Part shown: one piece after another, positions 12,797 to 24,305 of the stretch | Layout: each line of letters starts with the position of its first letter | Numbering within the stretch: the first letter of the stretch is position 1 | Assembly (NCBI GenBank): GCA_029204225.1 | Contig: CM055100.1 | Location: forward strand, 47,734,395 to 47,798,394 | Reading direction: 5' to 3' | DNA from: Diphasiastrum complanatum | Lineage: Eukaryota; Streptophyta; Lycopodiopsida; Lycopodiales; Lycopodiaceae | Length of the DNA: 64,000 bases | Position numbers and translations under genes: made by a program | Notes under the pieces: generated by a model | The model's database searches: none | What the model saw: the letters and a program-made list of their open reading frames with translations, nothing else | Told to the model about the DNA's origin: nothing

Positions 12797-12839
12797 TTGA
12801 TAAAAGCATTGTGGTTTCCAAGGCTAGATTTGAGGAGTG

Positions 12840-13330
12840 TGAAAAATTGCCTACATTGGCAAATCTAGCCATGTAGAATATTGTACATTTTGTCAATATT
12901 GTTTGTTAGTCACATGAATGGCCAAAGTTCCACTTGTAAATCCACACCTAAAGTAGGTTACCACGAGTCAAGGGGAGTGGTTGTGTCCATTTGGTATTGA
13001 TTCCTACTTTGTAGGATCTAGACCATGATTTATGATGAGATTTGTACCTACCATGCACCTATCAAGCATGACTCTTGGATCTAGGCTAGGGTTTTCACAT
13101 TAGGGCAAGAAAGTTGAGTCTACTTCCTTATTACATGCTGGATTTTCACCTAACTTGGCAAAAAAAGTGCCTTTTACTATGTATTCTCATTCTCCATAGT
13201 GAGGAGATAGAAACTTTTTGGAGCCTCAAGGAGAAATTTGAGTTTTCTCTCATTGTATGGTGATTGCTTCTGATTCCAATGAAACCCAGCTTTGGCACAG
13301 TCTAAACATTGTATACAGGTCGTACTACAG
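12840..13330 (+). mobile_element. Probable 3' LTR of copia 1
   Basis: A purine-rich tract (TGAGGAGTG) precedes TGAAAAATTGCC about 40 bp after the pol stop, the usual place for a 3' LTR. The end is uncertain. There is no second copy in the window for comparison, so the borders are estimates. Confidence 0.5.
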
Positions 13331-13557
13331 CCTCATTTTCACACGTGTGAAGTCGGATTATAGTTATTGATCAATGCTCTGATTGTCTCTACTTGTTTTC
13401 TATCAAGCTGCTAAACTAGATCTTGTTTTTTGATGACTAGTATCTGATAGATTGTTTAACAAGCACACAATCAACCTTGTGGATCATTCAAAGATCCATT
13501 TATGGTCCTTAATACTATACTTTTAACATCCGGGAGTTCCAATTCGTAAGCTAAAGA

Positions 13558-13805
13558 TCATATATTTTTTAAGATTTTATAAGGTCCACTACATCTAGGG
13601 GACAATTTATAATGCTTGTCGGTACGCATTATACTAGAATCCTTCGGGATTATCAAGTATACCCAATCTCCCACTTGGAAGTTTCTCGGTGATCTTTTCA
13701 GAAGTGCATAATGGCAGTCCCTCCTGGGCACACTAGACATTTTCACGTGCAATCTATAGCATTTCTTGCATACCATGTAGGAAATCCGCTACCTCCTGAA
13801 ATTTG
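13558..13805 (-). pseudogene. pol: Ty3/gypsy integrase C-terminal remnant
   Basis: On the minus strand the frame contains FQVGDWVYLIIPKDSS, then YKLSPRCSGPYKILKNI. This is the GPY/F module that ends gypsy integrases (VGDxVxL...KLxPRxxGPY.I). Upstream in another frame is VADFLHGMQEML.IARENV, matching the segment that normally precedes it. The rest of the element was not recognised. Confidence 0.75.
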
Positions 13806-14321
13806 ATTGCCAGAGTTTCTACCACAATGGGTGATATAGGTCCAAAACTATACATAAGCATGCACTAGCTATAACCGGTAGCCAAATGCTTACTATAGCT
13901 CAATCTCCATCAAGGATAATTTCCTCTCCAAGGAGATTTCTATTAAAATACAAATACAAATATTATCCAATCTCCTGATCATGCAGGTAGTCCTCCTTTT
14001 AAACGATCAAGTATAACAAGAATCTGAACTATGATTCGTCAATCATAATTCATCGGATTCTTATCCTATACTCAATAAAAGAACGTAACTACCAATGATT
14101 AGTAGAATTTTAATTTCTAAGTCATCTTTAGTTTAGCAAATACGGTCAACCAAAAGTGACCAGTGAACTTCGAATTGCGAATGTTCATAATGCCACTTTG
14201 GTAATCCGTAAAGCCAAAATAGATACTCTAATTACTTGGTCTTTACCCAAATAAACATAGTCGATTTGGTAAGATGGCCAGTCATTACCAAAATTCTGGT
14301 TTATTATTCTGGGGTATTTTA
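13806..14321. other. Unassigned DNA between gypsy remnant and fold-back element
   Basis: AT-rich with no recognisable coding motif. It may hold upstream gypsy pol sequence that has decayed beyond recognition. Confidence 0.35.
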
Positions 14322-14593
14322 CCATGAACACAATCCTCTCCTATGGATTAGTTATTCCCTAAAATCTGAGTTGTGGTTCACCAATCCCAACTCTCCAGAT
14401 TCTTGAGACCATTCCATATCATAAGAGTGTATTACAATTTTTAAAAGACACATGAGTTGTTCTTGAAAGTCTTTACAATCTGGAAAGTTCCAGACTTTTC
14501 CAACTCACACACGGTGCCAATATAAGGATTGTAATCTAAAAACGCCCTTACTTTAGACATGGCACAAATTGTCATTCCAAAGTTAGGGTCCCA

Positions 14594-16279
14594 ATCTAGA
14601 ATACATCTAGATTTTTCTCTTAAGTTCTAATCTACAATAACTTAAGATTTACCGGAACCTCATTACGTGAAGTTCTAACTTTTGGCAAACAACTATCCAA
14701 CTCTCCTGAGTCTTTCGAGATAGCATTACATCCTATCCAAATGGGAAAAGATAAGTCCCAAAAGTTTTCGTGTATTCTATGCACACACATCTGTAAATGA
14801 ATCCAAAATGACTCACAGACGACGTGACTTATAAGCAATACATCTTAACAACAATATTCAAAAGTAAGATTATATTGTTGATTTTCCACAACTAACTCAG
14901 AAGTAACGCTTCTGGCTCGGTTAGCTGCATCGGATTTATAAAATGTTTTGGTGTGGTACCAAAACACCACATTTAATCTGATTCTAAATTAATTCTAGGT
15001 CAATAAGCAATTCTCAATGAGAAATTACTGTAACCCAGCGAGAAATTGTTTCAAACACAATTCTCATCAATATGCCTATGTACCAACAACTAGTTTATGC
15101 ATGCAAATAAACTTAGCTCACGGAATACTTTGTAGATCCTCAGGATTAGAAGTTTGTACAAAAGGTTTTAATGATCCCAAAAGATTCACTACATAGCATA
15201 TCTCTACAGATAACTCATGATCTGTACACAACAATTTCATAACCGAGAATCCTGTAACTTGGTTATCCTCTAAGAGAGAATATTTCTCAAAGAGTGCTAT
15301 TCACATCCAAAATCTCAACCGGAGATTCACTCAAAAGAATATATTGTTAGCATGAACTTCCGTCCTTGCATCAATCCACGGATCTCAGTCCATACTAAGA
15401 TCAAATTGATTGCTTTCAGTAAGGAATAGTTTTCAACAAACTCCCATCTTGCAATAGAATTCCAAGTTCTGACACAAATCAATCGGACTTGTTATCAGCC
15501 ACTTTTCTACCACAAGAGCACTTTCTAAATTTTCTCCCCTTTAAACCTTCAAACCAGATATTTACTATAATCCATAAAGGATTTCTATAATATCTAAATA
15601 TCCTATCATTTTCGATTATAAAAACTGGTCCATCATCGATATAACAGCTTCTTCCTGGAATTATTGACCGATGTTCCTCCTTGATAATTTTCTGTTCTTC
15701 TTACTTCTCCCCCTTTTTAAGAGGAAATAGCACGAGTTTCCAAGGGGCGCATATCATTCGAGATTTGCCCAGGAGAAGAGTCAAAGAGGAGATCCGAGAA
15801 AATCTTGAAAGCTAAAGAAGTGTTGCATTATTGTAAGTAAATACCAATGATGTTCCAACACAATGACTTTAACAAAAGATCTTCTTTATTACCAAGCTTG
15901 AGAATTGACCCGTAAATCAGAAAAGGATTACTTGAAGATTCAAGTAGAGAAAACAAATTCAGAAAACGGTTTCATTAGCCATTTCTGTGACATCGTCCAT
16001 GGTCAACGGGTAATCAGAATTACCTTCCAAGGAATCACAAATTTTCGGGTTAATAAATGTTTTAAGAAATTCACCAATATATCATTTACAAAAAAAATAG
16101 CTTGTCGGGTTTCTGTTTTTGTAAATTTGAGATATCCAAAAAGGGATCATGACCAATATCTCAAATTTTCGACCCGTTTTATGACCGATAGTTTTTGGCA
16201 TCGCTAAGATTTAGGGCCTTACTACGGTCAACTGATCCAGTTAGTTTCAGATCTTCATTTTGGAATCGCATGCGTCCCA
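14594..16279. mobile_element. 1.7-kb insertion splitting the left arm of the fold-back element
   Basis: The right arm is continuous where the left arm is broken. The break is flanked by GTCCCA at 14588-14593 and again at 16274-16279, which looks like a 6-bp target-site duplication. The insert has no recognisable coding region and does not show clear TG...CA ends. The element type is unknown. Confidence 0.5.
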
Positions 16280-17379
16280 TACCACATGTTCTTCCTCCAT
16301 GAAGGCCCTCCACTTCCTAATCAAAGTGTCAGAAAAATAAGACAAGTATATGAAGTTCTCGGGAATTATTTACAAATTCCAACTTCATAAAACAATTTCA
16401 AAACATACATTCTTTCGCCCCTTTTCATAATCTTTACGGTCACTAAAAAGATAACATTATCTTCCTAACATGCATGAGTGACAGATTATAGAAATGGGAA
16501 AGAATGAGCTGGCTTTTAATTTGTTCCAATGACAAAACGTGATAGTACGTCCCAGCTTCAAGCACATCAAGAAAACAACTTTTTCGTTCCATTTAAGTAT
16601 TTCCATCTTAGGCTTTTGGGCCGTTTTTTGGCCGTGTTCGTTTCGAAAAAATGACACCTTGGTCAAAAAAAATCCAAGAATTCTTGTTCTCGGTTGCCCA
16701 TTGCAGTTAATATAGCAGATATTTCATATTCTGTCAACTGTGAAAAAAGCCTTACGGAATTCCTCCAGGAATGTTGTTTATTCTGGGACGTTGTGCAAGC
16801 TAACGTAGCTTGAACGACGATTTATCCAGTCATCGACAACTTCCGAGCTTACTCTCCGAAAAAAATTCCGTTTTTAAGCCCAAGCTGTATATCATAATGG
16901 CTAATAATCGATTAGATAGATTTTGCATTCGATGTTTTCTATTTATTGCATAGTTGAAATTCCAAGACACCATGGTCCAAAATTGCAACAATGTGCCTAA
17001 AAATTTAGGGGGCAATCACTGTCAAGCGATGTTGGGCGAAATTTCACTTGCTTCCCCTAATTGGAATTTTTTTTTTTTCCACCATTTGCAACAAAACCAA
17101 AAATTTAAAAAATTTACATTCAGTTGCCCTCAATGCAGGTAAAACTTTATAACAAAGCAAAGCCGAAAAAAACGTAGTTTTTAACGGTCCTTAACGTGCT
17201 TATAGAATTTATTCCAATGTGTATTTGCAAAATGGCTTTGTGCAATAAATTTGCGAAAAAACATGGTATGCATCAAAATTTACTACACACCAATTCTTTT
17301 TTTCTCAAAACTTGGTTTATTAAATTTTTTCTTGTTATGCTTGAACTTGTGGGCGTATCAACACTGTTTGTTGTTAAGA

Positions 17380-17640
17380 ACAAGAAAATGCAGGTTCATT
17401 CTTCCCCATTTCTTAATCTGTCACTCAAGGCATGTATACTTTGATCCTTTTAGTGATCGTAAAGATTGTGAAGAGGGGCGAAAGAATGTATGATTTGTAG
17501 TTATTCCCTAGAATTTGAGTTATGATTCACCAATCCCAACTCTCCAGATTCCCGAGACCATACCATATCATAAGAGTGCAATACAATTCTTAAAAGACAC
17601 ATGAGTTGTTCCAAAAGTCCTTCTCATCTGGGAAGCTTCA
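17380..17640. repeat. Internal inverted junction of fold-back arm modules
   Basis: 17393-17495 repeats the inner module of the right arm (compare 17702-17805). It runs at once into 17502-17640, which repeats the outer module in left-arm orientation (compare 14352-14480). The two modules are thus joined in a new order, implying template switching or nested insertion of a second copy. Confidence 0.65.
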
Positions 17641-18384
17641 GGCATCAAGAAAAAACTAAATAAACCAAAGTCTGAGAAGAAGGAAAAAAAAAAAAAAAAA
17701 GCTAGTTTATTCTTCCCCATTTCTAAATCTGTCACTCAAGGCATGAATACTTTGACCCTTTTAGTGACCGTAAAGATTACGAAAAGGGGCGAAGGAATGT
17801 TTTCATTTAGTTGAAATTGGAATTTTCTAATAAATTCCCGAGAACTTAATATACTTGTATTATTTTTCTGACACTTTGATCAGAAAGTGGAGGGCCTTCA
17901 TGGAGGAAGAACCTGTGGTATGGGACCCTTACTCTAGAATGACAATTTGTGCCATGTCTAAAGTAAGGGCGTTTTTTGTTTACAATCCTTATATAAACGT
18001 ATGTGAGTTAGAAAAGTTTGAAACTTCCCAGATGAGAAGGACTTTTGGAACAGCTCATGTGTCTTTTAAGAATTGTATTGCACTCTTATAATATGGTACG
18101 GTCTCGCGAATCTGGAGAGTTGGGATTGCTGAATCAAAACTCAAATTCTAGGGAATAACTAATTCATAGGAGAGGATTGTATTCATGACAAGTACGTAGC
18201 ACTTAGGGGCCTTAGGTTCTTGGAAAGTAGTTATATGACCATCTATGTATTGCAAAAGATAGCAGTTTAACTATCATAAAACATTGAGGATTTTGAGGTT
18301 GCCATGGTTGTGGTTCAAGACTTGTGAGTGGCACAAAATCAAATGTGAGAAAAGTGTCATCTCTAGGTAGTGGGTTTTAATTGA

Positions 18385-19365
18385 TTTGACCATTTTTGGT
18401 CATCATTTATTCTACATTTGGAAAATTAAAAAGAACCTTTTTCATGGCCGTCATTTATTTTTAATGTCCATCATTTAAGCTTATTTATATGAAAAAAATT
18501 TGCTGTCGATTATTTCCATTTTGGCAAAATACAAAAGATGGTTTTTATTATCCGTCATTTTAAGTCGATTAAATGACGATTTTTTACCGTCATTTATTTT
18601 CAATTACATAAAAAAGGCGATTTTAATTGGCCGTCATTTGAGTCGACTTAAATGACGGTTTTTGGCCATCATTTATTCTTCATTTTGGCAAAATAAAAAG
18701 GACGGTTTATAATGGTCGTCATTTATTTTTCGTTTTGGCAAAATAAAAATGACGGTTTATAATGGTCGTCATTTAAGTTGATTTAAATGACAGTTTTTGG
18801 CCGTCATTTATTCTTTGTTTTGGCAAAATAAAAAGGATGGTTTATAATGGCCATCATTTAAATTGATTTAAATGACGATTTTGGGCCGTCATTTTTTCTC
18901 CATTTTGGTAAAATAAAAAAGACGGTTTTTAATGACCATCATTAAAGTACACTTAAATGACGATTTTTGGCCATCATTTATTTTTCGTTTGGGCAAAATA
19001 AAAAGGACGATTTTTAATGGCCGTCATTTAAATTGATTTAAATGACGATTTTTGGCGTTCATATATCCTTCGATTTGGCAAAATAAAAAGGACGGTTTTT
19101 AATGGTCGTCATTTAAGTTGATTTAAATGACGATTTTTGGCCGTCATTTATTCTCCATTTTGGCAAAATAAAACAGACAGTCTTTAATGGCCGTCATTTA
19201 GGTCGATTTTAATAACGATTTTTTATCATCATTTAAGATGGTTTCAATGAGGATTTTTTGTCATCATTTGTTTTAGATTAAAAATAAATAAATGACGTCT
19301 TTCATTGGCCGTCATTTAAGATAACATAAATGACGATTTTTGGCCATCATTTCACCTTAGCTTGC
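18385..19365. repeat. Tandem satellite, 85-bp unit with an internal palindrome
   Basis: The GGCAAAATAAAA block recurs at 18737, 18822, 18907, 18992, 19077 and 19162, exactly 85 bp apart. Shorter or degenerate copies extend the array on both sides. Each unit pairs AAATGACGRTTTTTGGCCGTCATTT-type arms, so TGACGG and CCGTCA face each other and each unit can form a hairpin. There is no coding potential. Confidence 0.85.
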
Positions 19366-19379
19366 AACTCCATGAAAAA

Positions 19380-20328
19380 CAGTTGGTGCCATCCAACATA
19401 TCTTCGCCGAGTAAAGAATTAGGTTAGCTTCCAACGAGCTTTTTCTGGAACCCTTCTTTCTTGCCAAAAAGTGTGAACAATAAACACACGGATAGGGCTG
19501 TTGCAAACACCCTACAAATGGTAATATGTTGTCCAATTTTCAGCCTCGGAATGTGATCGGATCTCCCACACCTAGGGCAGCAGAAGTAGGATAAACCTAC
19601 ATAGATGTGGGCGACCTAAAAGCAACCCCGAAGAAGATAATTAATGGCGCCTTCCTGCAACCTGAAAAATCAGCAAACAACAACCTGATTTTTGGGCGCC
19701 CAAAATCCTATTATCTCCTTTGATGTGTGGCGCCCTCTTGCAAAACGAAAACGAGTCAAAATTGAACGGATCTTCACTCCAAAAAATCAGCAAAGGTGCT
19801 GAATTTTTGTGATCCCTAAGTGAAGACGATCTCTTTTGGCAGGGCGCCCTAAATCAAGCCTAGAAAATCCATGGCTCTGATACCATGTAGGAAATCAAAG
19901 TGCAAAGATCCTTCTACCATTCAATCTCCATGGACAAGGAAAAGAAGAAGAAGAAGAGGGAGAGGGTTAGGCGCCCTCAAGGAGAGAGAAAGTAGCAACA
20001 ATGCTTGAAAGGGAATGAATCACAAATGAATAATGAGTACATATAAATAGGCCTTCCAAGGGCCTAGACTCTTCCAAACCCTAAGTTCTAGTACCTTCCA
20101 AACCCACTACTAATTATAGGGCACCCCCAAAAGTCAAGAGGGTCCCTTGACATAATTAGACTTTACTTAGACCCACGAGTTACTACTAGATCCAGATTGG
20201 GTCCAACTTGACTAAAACTGACTTAACATAGTCTAAATAATAAACCTAACCCATGGTTACACAAGTCTCGACCTTTTGGGTCAAAGTAATCTATGGGAAA
20301 CTAACATTATCATTTATTATTTCTAACA
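19380..20328 (-). mobile_element. Copia 5' end in antisense: LTR plus leader
   Basis: On the minus strand an LTR begins TGTTAGAAATAATAAATG at 20328 and ends GATTTCCTACA at 19886 (443 bp), followed at once by a primer-binding site at 19874-19885. About 490 bp of internal sequence (19380-19873), rich in GGGCGCC motifs, follows without a recognisable gag. No 3' LTR is visible, so only the 5' end remains, next to the 85-bp satellite. Confidence 0.75.
19874..19885 (-). other. Primer-binding site (initiator Met tRNA), antisense
   Basis: GCTCTGATACCA on the + strand is the exact reverse complement of TGGTATCAGAGC and abuts the LTR end at 19886. It defines the minus orientation of the element. Confidence 0.85.
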
Positions 20329-20589
20329 GATATTTATCACAAAGGAATATTCGAAGCACAATTTTTCATTTTTAAATTGTTTCTATTCCATCTCATCAGG
20401 TTCTGTTGTTTCTCTAGCGTTGTTTTCCAAGACATTGAATGTTGATGGTCTCGGCATCTATCGCTTTCCAACTCGGACTCTAGACATCCTCCATTCTTGA
20501 TGTCTTGTGTTAGCATTAGAGGATTGTCATGCAATTTTTCTAGCTGAATTTGCATTGGAGATCATTGAACTCAACCCTTCAATTCTTGT

Positions 20590-22285
20590 GTTTTTTAAGT
20601 GTCCTCTACCCAAAACTCCTCTATAAAACATTGGAATATCTCAACCAATGCGTTACTAAGACCCTTTCCTCTGCCATGTCGTGAATTTTTGATATATGCA
20701 GCCTTTGCCTTGTAATGACTATTCACCATCCCTTGTGTATTCCAAATAGCTAATGATCCATAGGATTTCATAAACCAAGGTCCATGAGCATAGAAAATGT
20801 GTTGTTCACATAAAGTTTTTATTAGTTTTAATCTCTATAAATACATAAATACAAAAGTAAAAAATACCATACACACATACGATATAGTAAGTTATGTGTG
20901 TTTCTCTTCATGCATCGATCATCAATTGAATGAATGCTTTGACTTCTCTCGCGTATCTATCCAAATCTTCATCTCTCACAATTTTTTTGTTGATAGCTTG
21001 TGACAAGGCATCAAATGCTTGCCACACCTTAGCACGTGTACTTGCCATGCGAGGATCTAAGCCAATATTTGTTGTGCATTGACATATTTTCTTCCAGTAC
21101 TCCCATTCAACACTACTTTCACGTATAGTATGATTTGACAATAAGTGTCTTGCTTTCGCACCCCCCATTGAAACTTTTGCTGAAACATCTTGTGTTTTTT
21201 CACTCATCTCAACGTCTTTGGTAAGACTCACATGGCCCTCATGCAATCCCATATCGGATAAAATTATCACTAGATTTGTAATGCTAACATCTGCTCTTGA
21301 TTTGGGCTGCATGTTCCATGCGTAATGAAAATGCAAATATAACAATTTGTCCAATATTCGTAATTCACCATGCATTGTGCAAAAATGGACTCTTTCGAGA
21401 GGAAAGTTCAACACAGGACTCCAAGCTTTGTCTAGATTATGCCTCTTCAGTGCAAGACGTTGGTTGCAATTCAAAATACTTTTGCTTCGCCCAAATTCAA
21501 ACATACAGTATATGCAAAATTGCTTTGCATTTGCACCGAGACCACAATCGTACATGCATTTCAAGGTCTTCAAATCAATAACTAGGCAATAAAATCTTTT
21601 CCAACCGTCTTTTGCAAGAACTCTTTTGTGTGTCTCATACGTCTTTTGCTGGCACCACCACCTGGTACCAAAGCTTCTAATTTGCGTCTCTTAGTGTGTT
21701 TTTTTTGTGATTGCTGATCTATTGAGACTATACGCTTTCGTTGTGGAGTCATCTCAAGGTTCAAATGTGCCAAGGATTGAGGAGGAGAATCCTTCTCAAG
21801 GTTCAAGTGTGCCAAGGATTCGTATATTGTCCTCTGAAATATAGTGATTGAATATTGCAATTCTTCAATTTTTGCGACAGAACTGGCAAGCTCTATTTTT
21901 AAACCATTCATCTCATGTTCCAATTTCATATTTATTCCATGCCATGACTTTAAATTGTCATTCATACTCAAGATATGAATGTTTGTCGTATTTGCCCCAG
22001 TCTCAGCTTGGATTCTTCGAGAATCTATTGCTTGACAATAGCCAAGGAGTCCATTACCACCATCCCCAACAAATCTTAACAAACTATATACGTCAAAAAA
22101 TTTGGGAGGAGCATCTAACAGTGGATTGCGGGGGTGTAAATCACCTCTTACCCATAGATCAATATGTTTTCTACTTCTAATCTCCAACAACGCATCTCAT
22201 ATGGATTTAAATTAACACCCCATGCAGCTTTGGTTGTAGCATAATCCTTCTCTAATTTCACATGTAAGTGATACTTGGTCGTCAT
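20590..22285 (-). pseudogene. Decayed ORF of an unidentified mobile element (homologue of 40666-41455)
   Basis: The coding strand starts MTTKYHLHVKLEKDYATTKA at 22285. After a frameshift near 22195 it continues with HIDLWVRGDLHPRNPLLDAP and GNGLLGYCQAID, then a coiled-coil-like stretch (MKLEHEMNGLKIELASSVAK) and a basic segment (KKHTKRRKLEALV). After another break comes a Cys-rich part (CMYDCGLGANAKQFCIYCMF), the motif FCTMHGELRILDKLLYLHFH and, near 20600-20790, GPWFMKSYGSLAIWNTQGMV with NSHYKAKAAYIKNSRHGRGK. The N-terminal half is clearly homologous to the + strand gene at 40666. The Cys cluster and the HGELRILDKLL motif suggest a DNA-transposase-like C-terminal half, but I cannot name the superfamily. 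Stops and shifts make it a pseudogene. Confidence 0.6.
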
Positions 22286-22770
22286 CTTGAAGATGTCGAA
22301 GTTCCCAAAAGAATCGATGTAGAACTATGCAATATACCTTAATCAAATGATGTCAATGCTCAGTGTGAACTGAGCATGATAGAAGCTTTACTAGGCAATG
22401 GGCATATACTAGTTTGCCCTGCCTAGAGTCCTATTGTAGTTAGGACAATGAAAGGCCCTCCTATACTAACCTTATTCTAGTTGTACTTTCTAACTTACCT
22501 GTTAGTTTCCTATTAAAGTCTATGAAAATGAGACCTACATCTAGGCCTTAACTCTTGCTCACCTTGTGTGGTAACCCAAGGTAAAGGTGCCACATAGGAT
22601 TGATTAGAACTAAATTAATTATGATTAGAAAACTTTTTTAGGCAAGGAAGAGGCCCTCTTTGAGTCCAAAAGGGCCCTAATGGAGGCAAACTTGCTGAAG
22701 TTCGAGAGAAGGATCGGGGTCTTCAGCCATGAACGGTGCCAGCGAAGGGAGGACCAGCTTCGTCCAATGA
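22286..22770. other. Spacer with one perfect short hairpin
   Basis: ATGCTCAGT at 22356-22364 pairs perfectly with ACTGAGCAT at 22369-22377 around a 4-base loop, about 70 bp upstream of the minus strand ATG at 22285. Nothing else was recognised. Confidence 0.4.
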
Positions 22771-22772
22771 CA

Positions 22773-24016
22773 TGGTGGAGTTGTTATGGCCGCTCCACGT
22801 TAGAGCTCTGGCGCTTGACAGAGAGAGTGATGTCGTAGGATTGTACAGCTTTCGCTTGCGAGCGGAACTAGAGCAATTGGTCTATGCAACACACAAAAAA
22901 GAGGAACCGGCTATCAAACGACTAGTCTATATGTCCAACAATGCACGGATGCTACGACGATACGGCAGATAAGGAGGCTTGCTGGAGGTTTGTTTGCCCC
23001 ACCCTTGCTTGCCTTGCATATGCTTCTCGTCATTGCTATTTCTGGTATTTTATAAGCTTTGCAATAATACTTATATGGTGACTCGCCTGACTCCTGCATG
23101 CTCCACACGAACGCCACCATTCCACGAGCACTCCAGACATAGTCTGATGCCGATGAGGAGATCCTTCGAGAGCTACACAGACATATGGATGCCAAGGCCG
23201 CTCTGCACGACACCAATGGAGAGCAGTTGAGAGGAGGAGACAGGTGAGGGAGGAGGGAGGGTATGAGGGAATGGATGAGGAGGATTCACCGGAAGGGAGA
23301 GGTGGGGGGAGCTGACTATGAGGAGGAGGGGTGGACGAGCAAGAGGAGGCTGTGGGGGTGGGGGGGAGCTGAGAGAGCTGAGGGAGATGATCCATGGGAT
23401 TTTGATATGGAGCAATTGCTAGTGGACCCCGATGCGGAGACACATGTGGAGCCATTTTTTCCTCCAATTAAGCCTTGGGGGTGCCCTAGAGGTAGAGCGA
23501 CAGGGGGCTTGGGTTCATTGTTTGTAGACAAGAGCGGGTCAGCACAGGCAGTTGCAGGCTAGTCATCATCCCAGATCGTAGGACCTTCACAGGGTGTGGG
23601 ATCTGGGACCTTAGACAAGCAGACACGACGGGCTAGGAGGCGGCCTAGAGGTAGCGGTAGGAGTGGGGAGATTGGAGGCAGCCGAGGGGTGGCAGAGGGA
23701 GAGGTCAGGTTGGGTTGAGAGGCAAAGGCAGAGGCAGCGGCACACACAGACATAGAGCCAATACATCACCACCACCAACATCAGACTGATCACCGGACAA
23801 AGAGTCCCTATTTCATTCTAGCACAGAGTCAGATGACTCTGACTACTAGTCAAAGAAGACAATGTCTAGCGGCACACGCAGGAGCAGCGGCATACGCAGA
23901 CATAGAGCCAATACATCACCACCAACATCAGCCTCATCACCGGACAGAGAGTCCCTATTTCATTCTAGCATAGAGTCATATGACTCTGACTACTAGTCAA
24001 AGAAGACAATGTCTAG
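22773..24016 (+). pseudogene. hAT-family transposase, C-terminal remnant
   Basis: The frame from 22773 reads WWSCYGRSTLELWRLTERVM, then DCTAFACERN.SNWSMQ and HTKKRNRLSND, the hAT dimerisation signature (WW..yG...L..lA..v.Sq..S...cERNWS...IHTKKRNRL). A one-base shift at 22921 restores LVYMSNNARMLRR. In-frame TAG codons replace the residue before DCTAF and the Trp of ERNWS. Further on, 23340-23460 encodes DDPWDFDMEQLLVDPDAE, typical of the acidic tail that follows this domain, ending in a Ser/Asp-rich DDSDY tail near 23850 and, in duplicate, near 23990. The N-terminal BED finger and catalytic part are absent. Confidence 0.8.
23737..24016 (+). repeat. 150-bp tandem duplication in the hAT tail
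   Basis: CAGACATAGAGCCAATACAT recurs at 23747 and 23897, and the block continues through GACTCTGACTACTAG to AATGTCTAG at 23861 and 24008. The copies differ by a 3-bp deletion and a few substitutions. Both encode the same acidic C-terminal tail with its stop. Confidence 0.85.
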
Positions 24017-24218
24017 ATGATTCTATATCATATTACTGCTATCCTTTCATTGTACTGGACCAATTCATTGCCTTGCGGCACAAGATTGTATATATTCATA
24101 TTTTTGCACGTCTTATTTCTTTAGTATGGTTCATTATGGTTGTTTCAGCCATGATTCGATATGGTTCAATGTGATTCAGTATGGTTCCTTGTGATTTCAG
24201 TTCAGTTTGTTGTGATCT

Positions 24219-24220
<2 letters not shown>

Positions 24221-24302
<82 letters not shown>
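24221..24302 (+). repeat. Compound microsatellite (GT)n(GA)n
   Basis: About 21 GT units (24221-24262) run directly into about 20 GA units (24263-24302). Confidence 0.97.

Positions 24303-24305
<3 letters not shown>

Larger units (their letters stand above)
5640..13330 (+). mobile_element. Copia element 1, decayed and interrupted by nested insertions
   Basis: The element reads gag, protease, integrase and reverse transcriptase in the usual Ty1/copia order from 6082 to 9098. It breaks inside RT just after the YVDD motif and resumes with the end of RNase H at about 12596-12796, followed by a probable 3' LTR. The 3.5-kb interruption (9099-12590) holds another LTR with its primer-binding site, an antisense copia fragment and unassigned DNA. 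Many in-frame stops and several frameshifts show that it is dead. The 5' border is not resolved: 5640-6081 holds leader-like sequence, but I found no copy there of the 3' LTR. Confidence 0.8.
14322..18187. mobile_element. Fold-back type DNA element with long modular inverted arms
   Basis: The left end reads CATGAACACAATCCTCTCC and the right end, on the minus strand, CATGAATACAATCCTCTCC. The similarity continues for about 270 bp (left 14322-14593, right 17930-18187) and then for another ~240 bp (left 16265-16510, right 17690-17930). The arms total about 500 bp and are roughly 85 percent alike by eye. The left arm is interrupted by a 1.7-kb segment. An additional internal partial copy lies at 17380-17640. 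No transposase is recognisable inside. The layout suits a fold-back or long-TIR Mutator-like non-autonomous element. Confidence 0.7.

Noticed and set aside
22914-23562. Pro/Ser-rich and Arg/Gly-rich frames on both strands
   Set aside because: They overlap the hAT remnant in wrong frames and reflect its GC-rich composition.
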